From: UBA1724 sp016302315
GTDB lineage: Bacteria > Verrucomicrobiota > Lentisphaeria > Oligosphaerales > Oligosphaeraceae
Assembly (NCBI GenBank): GCA_016302315.1
Contig: JAEDNW010000038.1
Coordinates: 1 to 17,006, forward strand
DNA: 17,006 nt
Direction: 5' to 3'
The notes below the pieces were generated by a model, which saw only the letters and a program-made list of their open reading frames with translations, was not told the origin of the DNA and made no database searches. Shown piece by piece: positions 1 through 7,348 of the stretch (within the stretch, counting starts at the first letter, position 1; each line of letters starts with the position of its first letter). The translations under genes and the position numbers were made by a program.

Positions 1-114
1 AACTTGACCTCCTGCCTCATTGATACCCATTGAAAAAGTCGAAGAGCCGATTTTTCTCTTGAACATCATTTTGGATCCCTCCATCGCATGTTCCTGTAAT
101 GCAGCATGAAAGAG

Positions 115-165
115 AGGAATCCCCAAATCTTTTTCGCCCAAAACGGCAGGAATCCCCAAATCTTT
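115..165. repeat. 18-bp direct repeat, 33-bp period
   Basis: The sequence AGGAATCCCCAAATCTTT occurs exactly at 115-132 and again at 148-165. The 15 bases between the copies include CGCCCAAAACG (135-145). The same 11-mer recurs at 9646-9656, again shortly after AGGAAT, in the other main intergenic region of the window. This could be part of a dispersed intergenic repeat. No function is evident. Confidence 0.7.
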
Positions 166-170
166 CCTCT

Positions 171-208
171 GTCCCCCCATGTGCCGTGTCCCGCTGTTTT
201 GGGGGGAC
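171..208. repeat. 8-bp inverted repeat, long-loop hairpin
   Basis: GTCCCCCC at 171-178 is perfectly complementary to GGGGGGAC at 201-208, with a 22-nt loop. A second inverted repeat follows directly: CGCCCC (208-213) with GGGGCG (231-236). Nearby GTGTCCC (186-192) can also pair with GGGACAC (252-258), and CCAGGG (249-254) with CCCTGG (265-270). No T-run follows, so it does not look like a simple intrinsic terminator. A structured RNA leader or an intergenic repeat are the alternatives. Confidence 0.5.
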
Positions 209-377
209 GCCCCTCAAGGCGCACCGCGATGGGGCGGCGCCGTGTTCCCCAGGGACACGCATTCCCCTGGAGGAAAGCAGGCCGTCCCCAAGGGAAAGTC
301 CTCCGTGTGGAGAGAGGTTCTCACGGGATGTGCTAAATTTGGCGGCGGAGAGAATAACCTCCTTGGCGAATGCAGTC

Positions 378-405
378 TTTTGTTTTGTGTTAATACATAT
401 ATACT
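378..405 (+). promoter_or_regulatory. Possible sigma-70-like promoter for the pseudopilin operon
   Basis: TATACT at 400-405 is a good -10-like hexamer in the only AT-rich patch of this leader. A weak -35-like TTTTGT lies at 378-383, giving 16-bp spacing. It would drive the gene starting at 537 with an untranslated leader of about 125 nt. The -35 match is poor and there is no independent support. Confidence 0.25.
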
Positions 406-536
406 GCATATCAACAGGTTATTATGTCCTTTCGCAAAACCGGCATTTCCTTCGCGGATTCCGGCGACACAATACTCCTCTAGGAGAAGGCGTTATTCCT
501 CCGTCCATTCCCCACCCTCTCCCCACCCCCTTGTTC

Positions 537-953
537 ATGCGCCGCCGTCCTTTCACCCTCATGGAAGTCATGATCGCCTCCCTGGTGCTGGCTCTCAGCG
601 CCGTGGCGACCATGTCCATCGTGGGCACCAGCCAGGCCAAGGTCCTGCGGGAGGAACGGCGATGGGGACGGGAACACTATCTCACCAACGCCCTGGAATT
701 CTACCTGGCCTGCGGCCCCGACGCCGACTTCCCCCAGGAACTCCTCCCCCAGGGGTGGTACGCCGAATGCGAACTCTTTAACGTGGAGGACGGCCTCCCT
801 GACGCCGCCTACGAATCCATCCAGGGCTGGCGGCTGGGAGAATTCCGGGTGCGCCTCTACGACGAGAACGGGAAGCTGGTGGGGGAGCAGTCGGTTCGCA
901 AGCTGGTGAAGAACGAGGATGTGGACTATGAGCCCACAGGAGGCCAGGGATGA
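537..953 (+). CDS. Type II secretion minor pseudopilin, GspI-like
   Basis: This 138-residue protein has a type IV pilin-like N-terminus: a basic stretch (MRRRP), then FTLMEV and a hydrophobic helix to about residue 28. F6 would be the mature first residue, and E10 the conserved glutamate at +5. The residue before the cut is proline instead of the usual glycine. The rest is a small polar domain. Pseudopilins are inner-membrane anchored, processed by the prepilin peptidase, and assemble the type II secretion pseudopilus. The I assignment rests on size, on the LMEVM motif and on gene order, since J- and K-like genes follow. No Shine-Dalgarno sequence precedes the ATG. A TTG two codons upstream and longer versions are possible, but ATG 537 gives the expected short leader peptide. 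It overlaps the next gene by 4 bp. Confidence 0.75.
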   Translation: MRRRPFTLMEVMIASLVLALSAVATMSIVGTSQAKVLREERRWGREHYLTNALEFYLACGPDADFPQELLPQGWYAECELFNVEDGLPDAAYESIQGWRLGEFRVRLYDENGKLVGEQSVRKLVKNEDVDYEPTGGQG

Positions 954-1651
954 GCCGCCAAGCCCCTCTCCGCCAAAGGCGGTTCTTCACCCTTCTGGAG
1001 CTGGCCATCGCCGTGGCCATCCTCCTCTCCCTCACCATCGTCCTCTTCGGCTATGCCCGGGGCGTCTCCCAGAACTGGGCCAAGATCCTCCAGGAGAAAA
1101 ACCGTTTCCAGGAGCTGCTGGGGATGGACCGGGTCATCGATGCCGCCCTCTCCCACGCCGTCCCCTTCACCTGGACCAGCGACCAGGCCTCCCGGGAGGA
1201 CAGAAAATTCCCCTTCCTGGTGGCCCAGCCCAACTTCCTCCGCATCGCCTATCTCCATGACCTCCATGACCCCGTGGAGGGCGCCCTCCGCTTCGGAGAA
1301 TTCCAGGTCCAGGACGGCAATCTCTATTTCACCTACACCGACCGCCCCTTCTATCAGTGGAGCGACCTGGGGGGACGGGACCAGACGGTCCTCCTGGCGG
1401 AAGGCATCTCCCACATCGCCTTCTCCTACCTGGACTGGTCCGGTGACCAGAACGACAACTGGGAAGACCGCTGGCTCTGGCTGGACGAGTGGGAAACCGA
1501 GGACTCCCAGCGCCTGGATCTCCCCCTGGCCATCCGCATGACCGTCTACTGGACCAACGGACGCCAGGAAACCTGGATGCGCCGCACCATGGGCAACGCC
1601 TACCGGGAACGCTTCGGAAAATGGAATCCCCTGGAGGAGGACAAGCGATGA
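950..1651 (+). CDS. Type II secretion minor pseudopilin, GspJ/PulJ-like
   Basis: This 233-residue protein begins with a basic leader to residue 11, then FFTLLELAIAVAIL and a single transmembrane helix ending near residue 33. Reading F13 as mature residue 1 puts E17 at the conserved +5 position, but then -1 is phenylalanine and not glycine. The remainder is a periplasmic domain rich in aromatic and acidic residues, of a length typical of GspJ. GspJ joins GspI and GspK in the pseudopilus tip complex. The start is well supported: AGGAGG at 938-943 lies 6 nt upstream, and the ATG overlaps the previous stop as ATGA. The gene ends in another ATGA overlap. A generic PulG-like minor pilin is the alternative, but the order before a K-like gene favours J. 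Confidence 0.75.
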   Translation: MSRQAPLRQRRFFTLLELAIAVAILLSLTIVLFGYARGVSQNWAKILQEKNRFQELLGMDRVIDAALSHAVPFTWTSDQASREDRKFPFLVAQPNFLRIAYLHDLHDPVEGALRFGEFQVQDGNLYFTYTDRPFYQWSDLGGRDQTVLLAEGISHIAFSYLDWSGDQNDNWEDRWLWLDEWETEDSQRLDLPLAIRMTVYWTNGRQETWMRRTMGNAYRERFGKWNPLEEDKR

Positions 1652-2664
1652 CCACCCCGCGCCATATCCCCGCCCCCGGCCAGGAAGGCATGGCCCTCCT
1701 GATGGTCATGGGGGTCCTGGCCACCTCCATGGTCCTCATCGCCCACTTGATGACCGTCTCCGAAATCCTCTCCAAGGAAGCCTATGCGGTCTCCACCAAG
1801 GGCCTCCTGCGCTATCAGGCCGAATCCGCCGCCGATACCGCCTTCTGGCTCCATCTCACCGACCGGAGACTCTTCGCCAACCGCACCCTGGGACAGACCG
1901 AGGAGGATGAATTCCGCACCACCGAGGAGTTCCCCCCCTGGATGCTGGACGGCAGACCCCACCTCCTGGATGAGGAACGCTGCTGCGTCACCCTGAACTC
2001 CGGGGAGAGCGGACTGGTCCTCAAAAACATGTCCACCCAGCTGCGCCAGGGACTTAGCGCCGTGGACGACGCCGATCTCCTCCTGGAAGTGGACAACTTC
2101 CTGGACGCCTACACCGACTATGTGGACGACAACGACCTCCGCAGCCTCAATGGCTACGAGGTGGACGACTACGCCGCCGACGGCTTCTATACCCTGCCCC
2201 GCAACGGCCCCATGGAATTCAAGGCGGAACTCTACTGGCTCCCGGGATGGGACACGGTGGTGGAGGGAGAAATCGCCACCCTGCCCCCCATGCAGATCGC
2301 CTACACCTACGCCAGCGCCAGCCGGGTCTCCATCTTCTCCGCCACCGCCTGGGAAATCGCCAACCGCCTGGACCAGGACGAGGATTCCGCCAATGTGCAG
2401 GCGGTGATGGAAGCCCTCCGGCTCTGGCGGGAGGAGGGCATTCCCCTGGAAGACTCCCTGGACATGGAGCTGCTGCTCACCCTGAAGAACAATTTCAGCT
2501 TCCTGGAGGCGGGGGTGGCCGTGGTGGAGGCCAATGCCTACGACGGACAGCGGGAAGTCATGGGAGGATATCGGGTGGTGCGGGAAGCCAAAATCTCCTC
2601 CCGCACCTTCTTTGCCGACAACAAACGGGAGTGCCTCTCCATCTGGGAGCGAAAATGGCGCTGA
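1648..2664 (+). CDS. gspK: Type II secretion minor pseudopilin GspK
   Basis: This 338-residue protein has the GspK-type N-terminus. G14 precedes MALLMVMGVL and a hydrophobic helix to about residue 34, and the +5 glutamate is absent, as is typical of K. The large extra domain carries the family pattern: DDNDLRSLNG at about 160-169, then acidic/tyrosine residues (EVDDY) and RNGPMEF near 185-191. GspK caps the pseudopilus with I and J, acting at the inner membrane and periplasm. It starts 7 nt after a strong GGAGGAGG (1633-1640), with ATGA overlap to the J-like gene. A start further upstream in the same frame would run through the J-like gene and is rejected. Its end overlaps murB by 10 bp, so secretion and cell-wall genes appear co-transcribed. 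Confidence 0.85.
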   Translation: MTTPRHIPAPGQEGMALLMVMGVLATSMVLIAHLMTVSEILSKEAYAVSTKGLLRYQAESAADTAFWLHLTDRRLFANRTLGQTEEDEFRTTEEFPPWMLDGRPHLLDEERCCVTLNSGESGLVLKNMSTQLRQGLSAVDDADLLLEVDNFLDAYTDYVDDNDLRSLNGYEVDDYAADGFYTLPRNGPMEFKAELYWLPGWDTVVEGEIATLPPMQIAYTYASASRVSIFSATAWEIANRLDQDEDSANVQAVMEALRLWREEGIPLEDSLDMELLLTLKNNFSFLEAGVAVVEANAYDGQREVMGGYRVVREAKISSRTFFADNKRECLSIWERKWR

Positions 2665-3506
2665 CCTGCCGGGAATGCCCATGGCATGAACTCACCTCCC
2701 TCCACGTAGGGCTGGGAACCGTCTGCCTCTGGACCCTGGAGGAAGCCCGGGATCTCCGGGATCTCCCCCCAAATCTGCCCCTCCTCCCCCTGGGGGCCGG
2801 CACCAATCTCCTGGGTTCCGACCGGGACGGCGCACACCTCCTCCGCCTGGCGCCCACGCCCACCCTCCCCCTCCAGGAAAAGGGCGACCTCCTCACCGTC
2901 CCCGCCTCCCTCTCCCTGCCCCGCCTGGCCAGTTTCTGCGCCCAGAAGGGGCGGGCCGGCCTGGCCCCCCTCTCCGGCATTCCGGGCACCCTGGGAGGCG
3001 CCATCCGCATGAACGCCGGCGCCCACGGTGCCGCCATCGGCGATTTCCTGGAAGAGTGGACCGGGGTCTCCCTGGCCACCGGCGCCCCTTTCCGCTGGAC
3101 CCGAAGCCAGGGAGGCTTCTCCTATCGGCACTCCCCCGTCCCCCGGGACGGCATCGTCCTCCAGGCCACCCTGCGCCTGGCCCCCGGCGATCCCCAGGCG
3201 GAGCAGGAGGCCATCCGCCAGGAACACCAGCGCCGCCTGGCCGCCAATCCCCAGGGACCCTCCGCCGGCAGCATCTTCCGGAATCCCCCGGGGGATTCCG
3301 CCGGACGTCTCCTGGAAGCCGCCGGATGCAAAGGACTGCGCCGGGGTCCCCTGGTAGTCAGTGAAAAGCACGCCAACTGGATCCTCAACCCCACTGCCCA
3401 GCCCGCCAGTGCCGCAGACGCCCTCTGGCTCATCCGGGAGATGCAGCGCCGGGTCCCCGGACTCCTCCCGGAAGTCTGTCTGGTGGATTCCCTCCTCCCG
3501 CTCTGA
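2655..3506 (+). CDS. murB: UDP-N-acetylenolpyruvoylglucosamine reductase (MurB)
   Basis: MurB is a cytoplasmic FAD enzyme that uses NADPH to reduce UDP-GlcNAc-enolpyruvate to UDP-MurNAc, the second committed step of peptidoglycan precursor synthesis. Visible motifs are LPLGAGTNLLGSD, GIPGTLGGAIRMNAGAHG, FSYRHSP (R158, substrate/active-site arginine), AGSIFRNP with catalytic S206, SEKHANWILN, and a C-terminal LLPEV with the likely catalytic E273. At 283 residues it is shorter than most MurBs, and the first FAD-contacting segment is eroded: TSLHVGLGT stands where T-(F/L)-(R/K)-x-GG-x-A is usual. ATG 2655 sits 5 nt after GGGAG and overlaps gspK by 10 bp. Function is confident despite the divergent N-terminus. 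Confidence 0.93.
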   Translation: MALTCRECPWHELTSLHVGLGTVCLWTLEEARDLRDLPPNLPLLPLGAGTNLLGSDRDGAHLLRLAPTPTLPLQEKGDLLTVPASLSLPRLASFCAQKGRAGLAPLSGIPGTLGGAIRMNAGAHGAAIGDFLEEWTGVSLATGAPFRWTRSQGGFSYRHSPVPRDGIVLQATLRLAPGDPQAEQEAIRQEHQRRLAANPQGPSAGSIFRNPPGDSAGRLLEAAGCKGLRRGPLVVSEKHANWILNPTAQPASAADALWLIREMQRRVPGLLPEVCLVDSLLPL

Positions 3507-3592
3507 TTCCCCCAGCCCACCTGAGCCCGCAACCGAGACGGAATTGTCCCAGGGAAGCCAGCCACCGGGACATGGGGAGAAGGGTTATTTTA

Positions 3593-3608
3593 GGGTTCCT
3601 GCGAACCC
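3593..3608 (+). promoter_or_regulatory. Hairpin between murB and mnmE, alternative to the downstream stem
   Basis: GGGTTC (3593-3598) pairs perfectly with GAACCC (3603-3608) around a 4-nt CTGC loop. Its 3' arm shares bases 3607-3608 with the next hairpin (3607-3631), so the two cannot form fully at once. It lies in the 170-bp gap between murB and mnmE. An attenuator-like switch is possible, but no leader peptide or ligand-binding motif is recognised. Confidence 0.35.
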
Positions 3609-3636
3609 CGTAGGTGGCTTTCCCCTGCGGGTTTCT
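3607..3636 (+). terminator. Candidate intrinsic terminator/attenuator before mnmE
   Basis: CCCGTAGG (3607-3614) can pair with CCTGCGGG (3624-3631) over 8 bp, one of them a G-U pair, with a 9-nt loop. TTTCTT follows, then a pyrimidine-rich stretch. It lies about 100 bp after the murB stop and 40 bp before the mnmE ATG. It could end the pseudopilin-murB transcript or attenuate mnmE-ligA. The T-tract is imperfect, hence moderate confidence. Confidence 0.4.
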
Positions 3637-3676
3637 TCCCTTTTCCGGCCCGTCGCCTCCCCCGCTTTCCTCCCTC

Positions 3677-5032
3677 ATGCCCTCCCCTGCCGTCTCCACC
3701 CAAGACACCATCTGCGCCCCGGCCACCGCTCCCGGGGGCGCCGTGGCCATCCTCCGCCTTTCCGGCCCCCAAAGCCTGGCAGTGGCCCGGAGGCTCTGGC
3801 AGGGGGATCGCTCCCTGGAGGCCCCGGAAAACGCCCGGCGCCTGCTGCTGGGACGGCTCCTGGATCCCCAGGGAACCCGTTGCCTGGATGCCTCCTGCCT
3901 GGCGGTCTTCATGCCCGGCCCCCGCAGCTACACCGGGGAGGATGTGGTGGAATTTCATCTCCACGGAGGGGCGGTGGCCGCCCGTCTGGCCTGCCAGGCC
4001 ATTCTCTCCTGTGGCGTGCGGGGGGCGGAGCCGGGAGAATTCACCCGGCGGGCCTTCCTGAACGGGAAGCTGGATCTGACCCAGGCCGAGGCCGTGGCGG
4101 ATCTGGTCTCCGCCGAATCGGAACAGGCTCTCCTGCTGGCCAATCGCCAGCTCTCCGGAGAATTGCGGCAGACCATCCAAAGCCACTACGACCGGCTCAC
4201 CCTCCTCCTCTCCGAGGTAGAATCCCGCCTGGATTTCCCGGAGGAGGAGCTGGATTGGATGCCCCCGGAAACCGTGGCCGGATCCCTGGCGGCCTGCCAG
4301 GAAGAACTCCTACGCCTGGCCGAAAGCCGGCGGGAAGGAGAATTGCTGCGCCACGGCGCCAGACTGGTCATCGCCGGCGCCCCCAATGTGGGAAAATCCA
4401 GCCTCCTGAACCAGCTGCTGGGACGCCAGCGGGCCATCGTCTCCCCCATCCCCGGCACCACACGGGACACCGTGGAGGCGGATTTCATCCTCCAGGGCAT
4501 CCCCATCCATATCGTGGACACCGCCGGCGCACGGCAGACCGACGACCCCGTGGAACAGGACGGCATCACCCGGGCCCGGGAAGCCGCCGCCGAGGCCGAG
4601 GCCATCCTCTGGCTGGTGGATGCCACCCGTCCCCAGGAAACCGCCTGGCCCCAGTGGCCCCACCGGGGAATCCTTCTCCTTGCCGCCAATAAGTGCGACC
4701 TGGCCACCCCTCCCCCGGATCTCCTCCCCCTCTCCGCCACCACCGGCCAGGGACTGGATCTCCTCCGGGAGGAACTGGCCCGGCGTCTGCTGGACGCCAG
4801 GGCCCAGGATGCCGTCCGGGCCTCCGTAGCCGTCAGCGCCCGGCACGGGCATTGGCTGGAGGAAGCCGCCCGGGCCCTGGAAGAGGCCCGTCCCCTGGTG
4901 GAATCCCAGGAATGGGCCCTGGCCGCCATCCCCCTGCGCCAGGCCATCGCCGCCCTGGGAAGCATCACCGGGCAGACCGTGGATCCCGATGTGCTGGATA
5001 CCATCTTTCACCGCTTCTGTATCGGCAAATGA
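3677..5032 (+). CDS. mnmE: tRNA uridine-5-carboxymethylaminomethyl modification GTPase (MnmE/TrmE)
   Basis: This 451-residue protein, with MnmG (not in view), forms the complex that modifies the wobble uridine (U34) of certain tRNAs, using GTP, a folate one-carbon unit and FAD. The N-terminal folate-binding domain starts with DTICAPATAPG and includes SYTGEDVVEFHLHGG and GEFTRRAFLNGKLDL. The inserted Ras-like G domain has G1 GAPNVGKSS (about 234), G2 PGTTRD, G3 DTAG (about 281) and G4 NKCD (about 338). The C-terminus ends in the hallmark FCIGK, whose cysteine is catalytically important. All key residues are present and the length is typical. ATG 3677 gives the canonical N-terminus. There is no Shine-Dalgarno, only a C/T-rich leader. 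It overlaps ligA by 4 bp (ATGA). Confidence 0.97.
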   Translation: MPSPAVSTQDTICAPATAPGGAVAILRLSGPQSLAVARRLWQGDRSLEAPENARRLLLGRLLDPQGTRCLDASCLAVFMPGPRSYTGEDVVEFHLHGGAVAARLACQAILSCGVRGAEPGEFTRRAFLNGKLDLTQAEAVADLVSAESEQALLLANRQLSGELRQTIQSHYDRLTLLLSEVESRLDFPEEELDWMPPETVAGSLAACQEELLRLAESRREGELLRHGARLVIAGAPNVGKSSLLNQLLGRQRAIVSPIPGTTRDTVEADFILQGIPIHIVDTAGARQTDDPVEQDGITRAREAAAEAEAILWLVDATRPQETAWPQWPHRGILLLAANKCDLATPPPDLLPLSATTGQGLDLLREELARRLLDARAQDAVRASVAVSARHGHWLEEAARALEEARPLVESQEWALAAIPLRQAIAALGSITGQTVDPDVLDTIFHRFCIGK

Positions 5033-7272
5033 CACAGTATCAACAGGATAGTTTCTTCTTCCTCCCCGAAGAACCCCAGGCCTCCCCCGCCACGGATCCC
5101 TCCCTCCAGGAACAGGCGGAAGCCCTCCGGGAACAAATCCGGCACCACGACCGGCTCTACTACCTGGAGGCCACCCCGGAAATCTCCGACCAGGAATACG
5201 ACCGGCTCTACCAGCAGCTCCGGGACCTGGAACGCCAGCACCCGGAACTGGTCACCCCCGACTCCCCCACCCAGCGAATGCATGGCGGAACCCTGGAGGG
5301 ATTCCAGACCGTGGAGCACACCATCCCCATGCTCTCCCTGGAAAACACCTACAACGCCGCCGATCTGGAACGCTTCCATGAAAGCGTACTCAAGGGACTC
5401 CGGGGAGAAAAGCCCCTCTATGTGGTGGAACCCAAAATCGACGGCATCTCCATTGCCGTCCGCTACGTCCAGGGCGTCTTCACCCAGGCTGTCACCCGGG
5501 GCAATGGACGCCAGGGAGACGACGTCACGGAAAATGTCCGCACCATCCCCTCCGTCCCCCTCCGTCTGGCCACCCCCAATCCCCCGCCCTTCTTCGAGGC
5601 CCGGGGAGAATGCTATCTGCCCCGGGAGGGCTTCGCCCGCCTGAATCAGCGGCGCCAGGAGGAGGGTCTGGAGCCCTTCGCCAATGCCCGAAATGCCACC
5701 GCCGGCTCCGTGAAGCTCCTGAACTCCCGGGAAGTGGCCACCCGCCCCCTGGATATCCTCTTCTACGCCCAGGGCCGTCTGGAAGGAGCAGACATCCAAT
5801 CCCAGCAGGAACTGCTGGAAACCTTCCGCGCCTTCGGCCTCAAGACCCAGAAATGGCGCCGCACCGCCCGGAATTTCCAGGAGATCCAGGAGGCCATCCA
5901 GGAGCTGGACCGCCTCCGGGCCACCATGCCCTACGATACCGACGGCGCCGTCATCAAGGTGGATTCCTTCCGGCAGCGGGAGATCCTGGGCATGAGCGCC
6001 AAGGCCCCCTGCTGGGCCAAGGCCTACAAATACGAGCCCGAGCGGGCGGCCACCCGGCTGAAGGCCATCACCATCCAGGTGGGGCGCACCGGGGTCCTCT
6101 CCCCTGTGGCGGAACTGGAACCCGTTCCCCTCTCCGGCTCCACCATCTCCCGGGCCACCCTCCACAACGAGGATGAGATTGTCCGGAAGGACATCCGGGT
6201 GGGGGACACGGTGCTCATCGAGAAGGCGGGGGAGGTGATCCCCGCCGTGGTCCGGGTGCTCATGGAGCATCGTCCCCCCGAGGCGAAGCCCTTTGACCTT
6301 CCCGGCAGCCTGGGGGGCAGATGTCCCTCCTGCGGCGGCCCCATCCACCGGGATCCCCAGTTCGCCGCCTGGCGCTGCGAAAATCTCCAGTGTCCCGCCC
6401 AGAATGTGCGCCGGGTGGAATACTTCGCCCACCGGAACGCCCTGGACATCGAATCCCTGGGTGACGTGGTGGCCGAAAGCCTCTGCGATGCCGGACTGGT
6501 CCGGGAACCCCTGGATCTCTTCTCCCTCACCCAGGACCAGCTGGCCTCCCTGAATCTGGGCACCGCAGACGAACCCCGGCTCTTCGGCGCCAAAAACGCC
6601 GCCAAGGTCCTCTCCGCCCTGGAAAAGGCCCGCCAAAAGGATCTGGGACACTGGCTCCAGGCCATGGGCATCCCCGAGGTGGGAAGCGCCACCGCCTACC
6701 AGCTGGGACGCATCCACAAGGATCTGGATCAGGTGGCCGACTCCCCCTACCTCCACGCCCTCCTGCAGCTCCTGGAACTCCAGGAAGACCGCCATACCCC
6801 CGAGGAAGAACGGCGCCACCGGCAGGAGGCCCTCCTTCCTCCCCTCCAGCGGGCCGGCCTGGTGAAATTCTCCGCCAGCAAAGGGGCCTACGTCACCACC
6901 TGCGTCGGCCCCAAGACCGCCCAGGCCATCCTGGAGTTCTTCCAGGCTCCGGTTGGGCTGCGGTGGCGGGAGCGGCTTCAGGAACTCCGCATCCAGCCGG
7001 AGGGAGGCAATGAAGGGGCGGAAGACACCTCGGAAAGACCCCTCAAGGGGCTGACCTTCGTCCTCACAGGAACCCTGACCTCCATGGGACGCACCCAGGC
7101 CGCCGCCAAAATCCGGGCCCTGGGCGGAACGGTCACCGACTCCGTCAGCGGAAAAACCTCCTTCCTGGTGGCCGGGGAAAACACCGGAGCCACCAAAACC
7201 GCCCGGGCCCAGGCCCTGGGGGTGAAGGTCCTGGACGAGACGGCTTTTCTGGCTCTACTGAACGAAGGGTGA
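5029..7272 (+). CDS. ligA: NAD+-dependent DNA ligase LigA
   Basis: LigA seals nicks during replication and repair, using NAD+ to form a ligase-AMP intermediate. The order is: NAD-binding Ia domain (HHDRLYY...EYDRL, about 26-70); adenylation domain with EPKIDG, K136 being the adenylated lysine; OB fold; a four-cysteine zinc finger (C432, C435, C450, C455); helix-hairpin-helix region; and a BRCT domain from about residue 671 to the end. At 747 residues it is longer than the usual 670 or so. There is an extension of about 25 residues at the N-terminus and a charged insertion near 575-625, within the helix-hairpin-helix region before GPKTAQAILEFF. ATG 5029 overlaps the mnmE stop as ATGA, implying translational coupling. 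Confidence 0.97.
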   Translation: MTQYQQDSFFFLPEEPQASPATDPSLQEQAEALREQIRHHDRLYYLEATPEISDQEYDRLYQQLRDLERQHPELVTPDSPTQRMHGGTLEGFQTVEHTIPMLSLENTYNAADLERFHESVLKGLRGEKPLYVVEPKIDGISIAVRYVQGVFTQAVTRGNGRQGDDVTENVRTIPSVPLRLATPNPPPFFEARGECYLPREGFARLNQRRQEEGLEPFANARNATAGSVKLLNSREVATRPLDILFYAQGRLEGADIQSQQELLETFRAFGLKTQKWRRTARNFQEIQEAIQELDRLRATMPYDTDGAVIKVDSFRQREILGMSAKAPCWAKAYKYEPERAATRLKAITIQVGRTGVLSPVAELEPVPLSGSTISRATLHNEDEIVRKDIRVGDTVLIEKAGEVIPAVVRVLMEHRPPEAKPFDLPGSLGGRCPSCGGPIHRDPQFAAWRCENLQCPAQNVRRVEYFAHRNALDIESLGDVVAESLCDAGLVREPLDLFSLTQDQLASLNLGTADEPRLFGAKNAAKVLSALEKARQKDLGHWLQAMGIPEVGSATAYQLGRIHKDLDQVADSPYLHALLQLLELQEDRHTPEEERRHRQEALLPPLQRAGLVKFSASKGAYVTTCVGPKTAQAILEFFQAPVGLRWRERLQELRIQPEGGNEGAEDTSERPLKGLTFVLTGTLTSMGRTQAAAKIRALGGTVTDSVSGKTSFLVAGENTGATKTARAQALGVKVLDETAFLALLNEG

Positions 7273-7348
7273 GGGAATCCTTTCGGCCGCCGGGGGAACT
7301 GCGATACCCCAGGGCACGCCGATACGCCGTCACCCAGATCTTCCGAAC

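Larger units (their letters stand above)
1..536. other. Non-coding, structured leader region upstream of the pseudopilin operon
   Basis: I see no credible gene here. Several frames stay open on both strands, but they overlap each other, have arginine/proline/glycine-rich low-complexity translations and match no family I know. The region is GC-rich and structured from about 170 to 300, with an 18-bp direct repeat just before that. From about 380 to 420 it becomes AT-rich, as expected for a promoter. From 500 to 536 it is a pyrimidine-rich run with no Shine-Dalgarno sequence before the ATG at 537. It is most simply read as the intergenic and 5' untranslated region of the operon that starts at 537. 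Confidence 0.6.

Noticed and set aside
115..165. CRISPR array
   Set aside because: Only two exact repeats of 18 bp with a 15-bp gap, no further units and no cas genes.
17..409. Possible small genes in the left intergenic region, both strands
   Set aside because: Three or more overlapping frames are open together; translations repeat a short peptide because of the direct repeat and resemble no protein family.
5008..6819. A 603-codon minus-strand frame
   Set aside because: Antisense to ligA, low complexity, no motifs.
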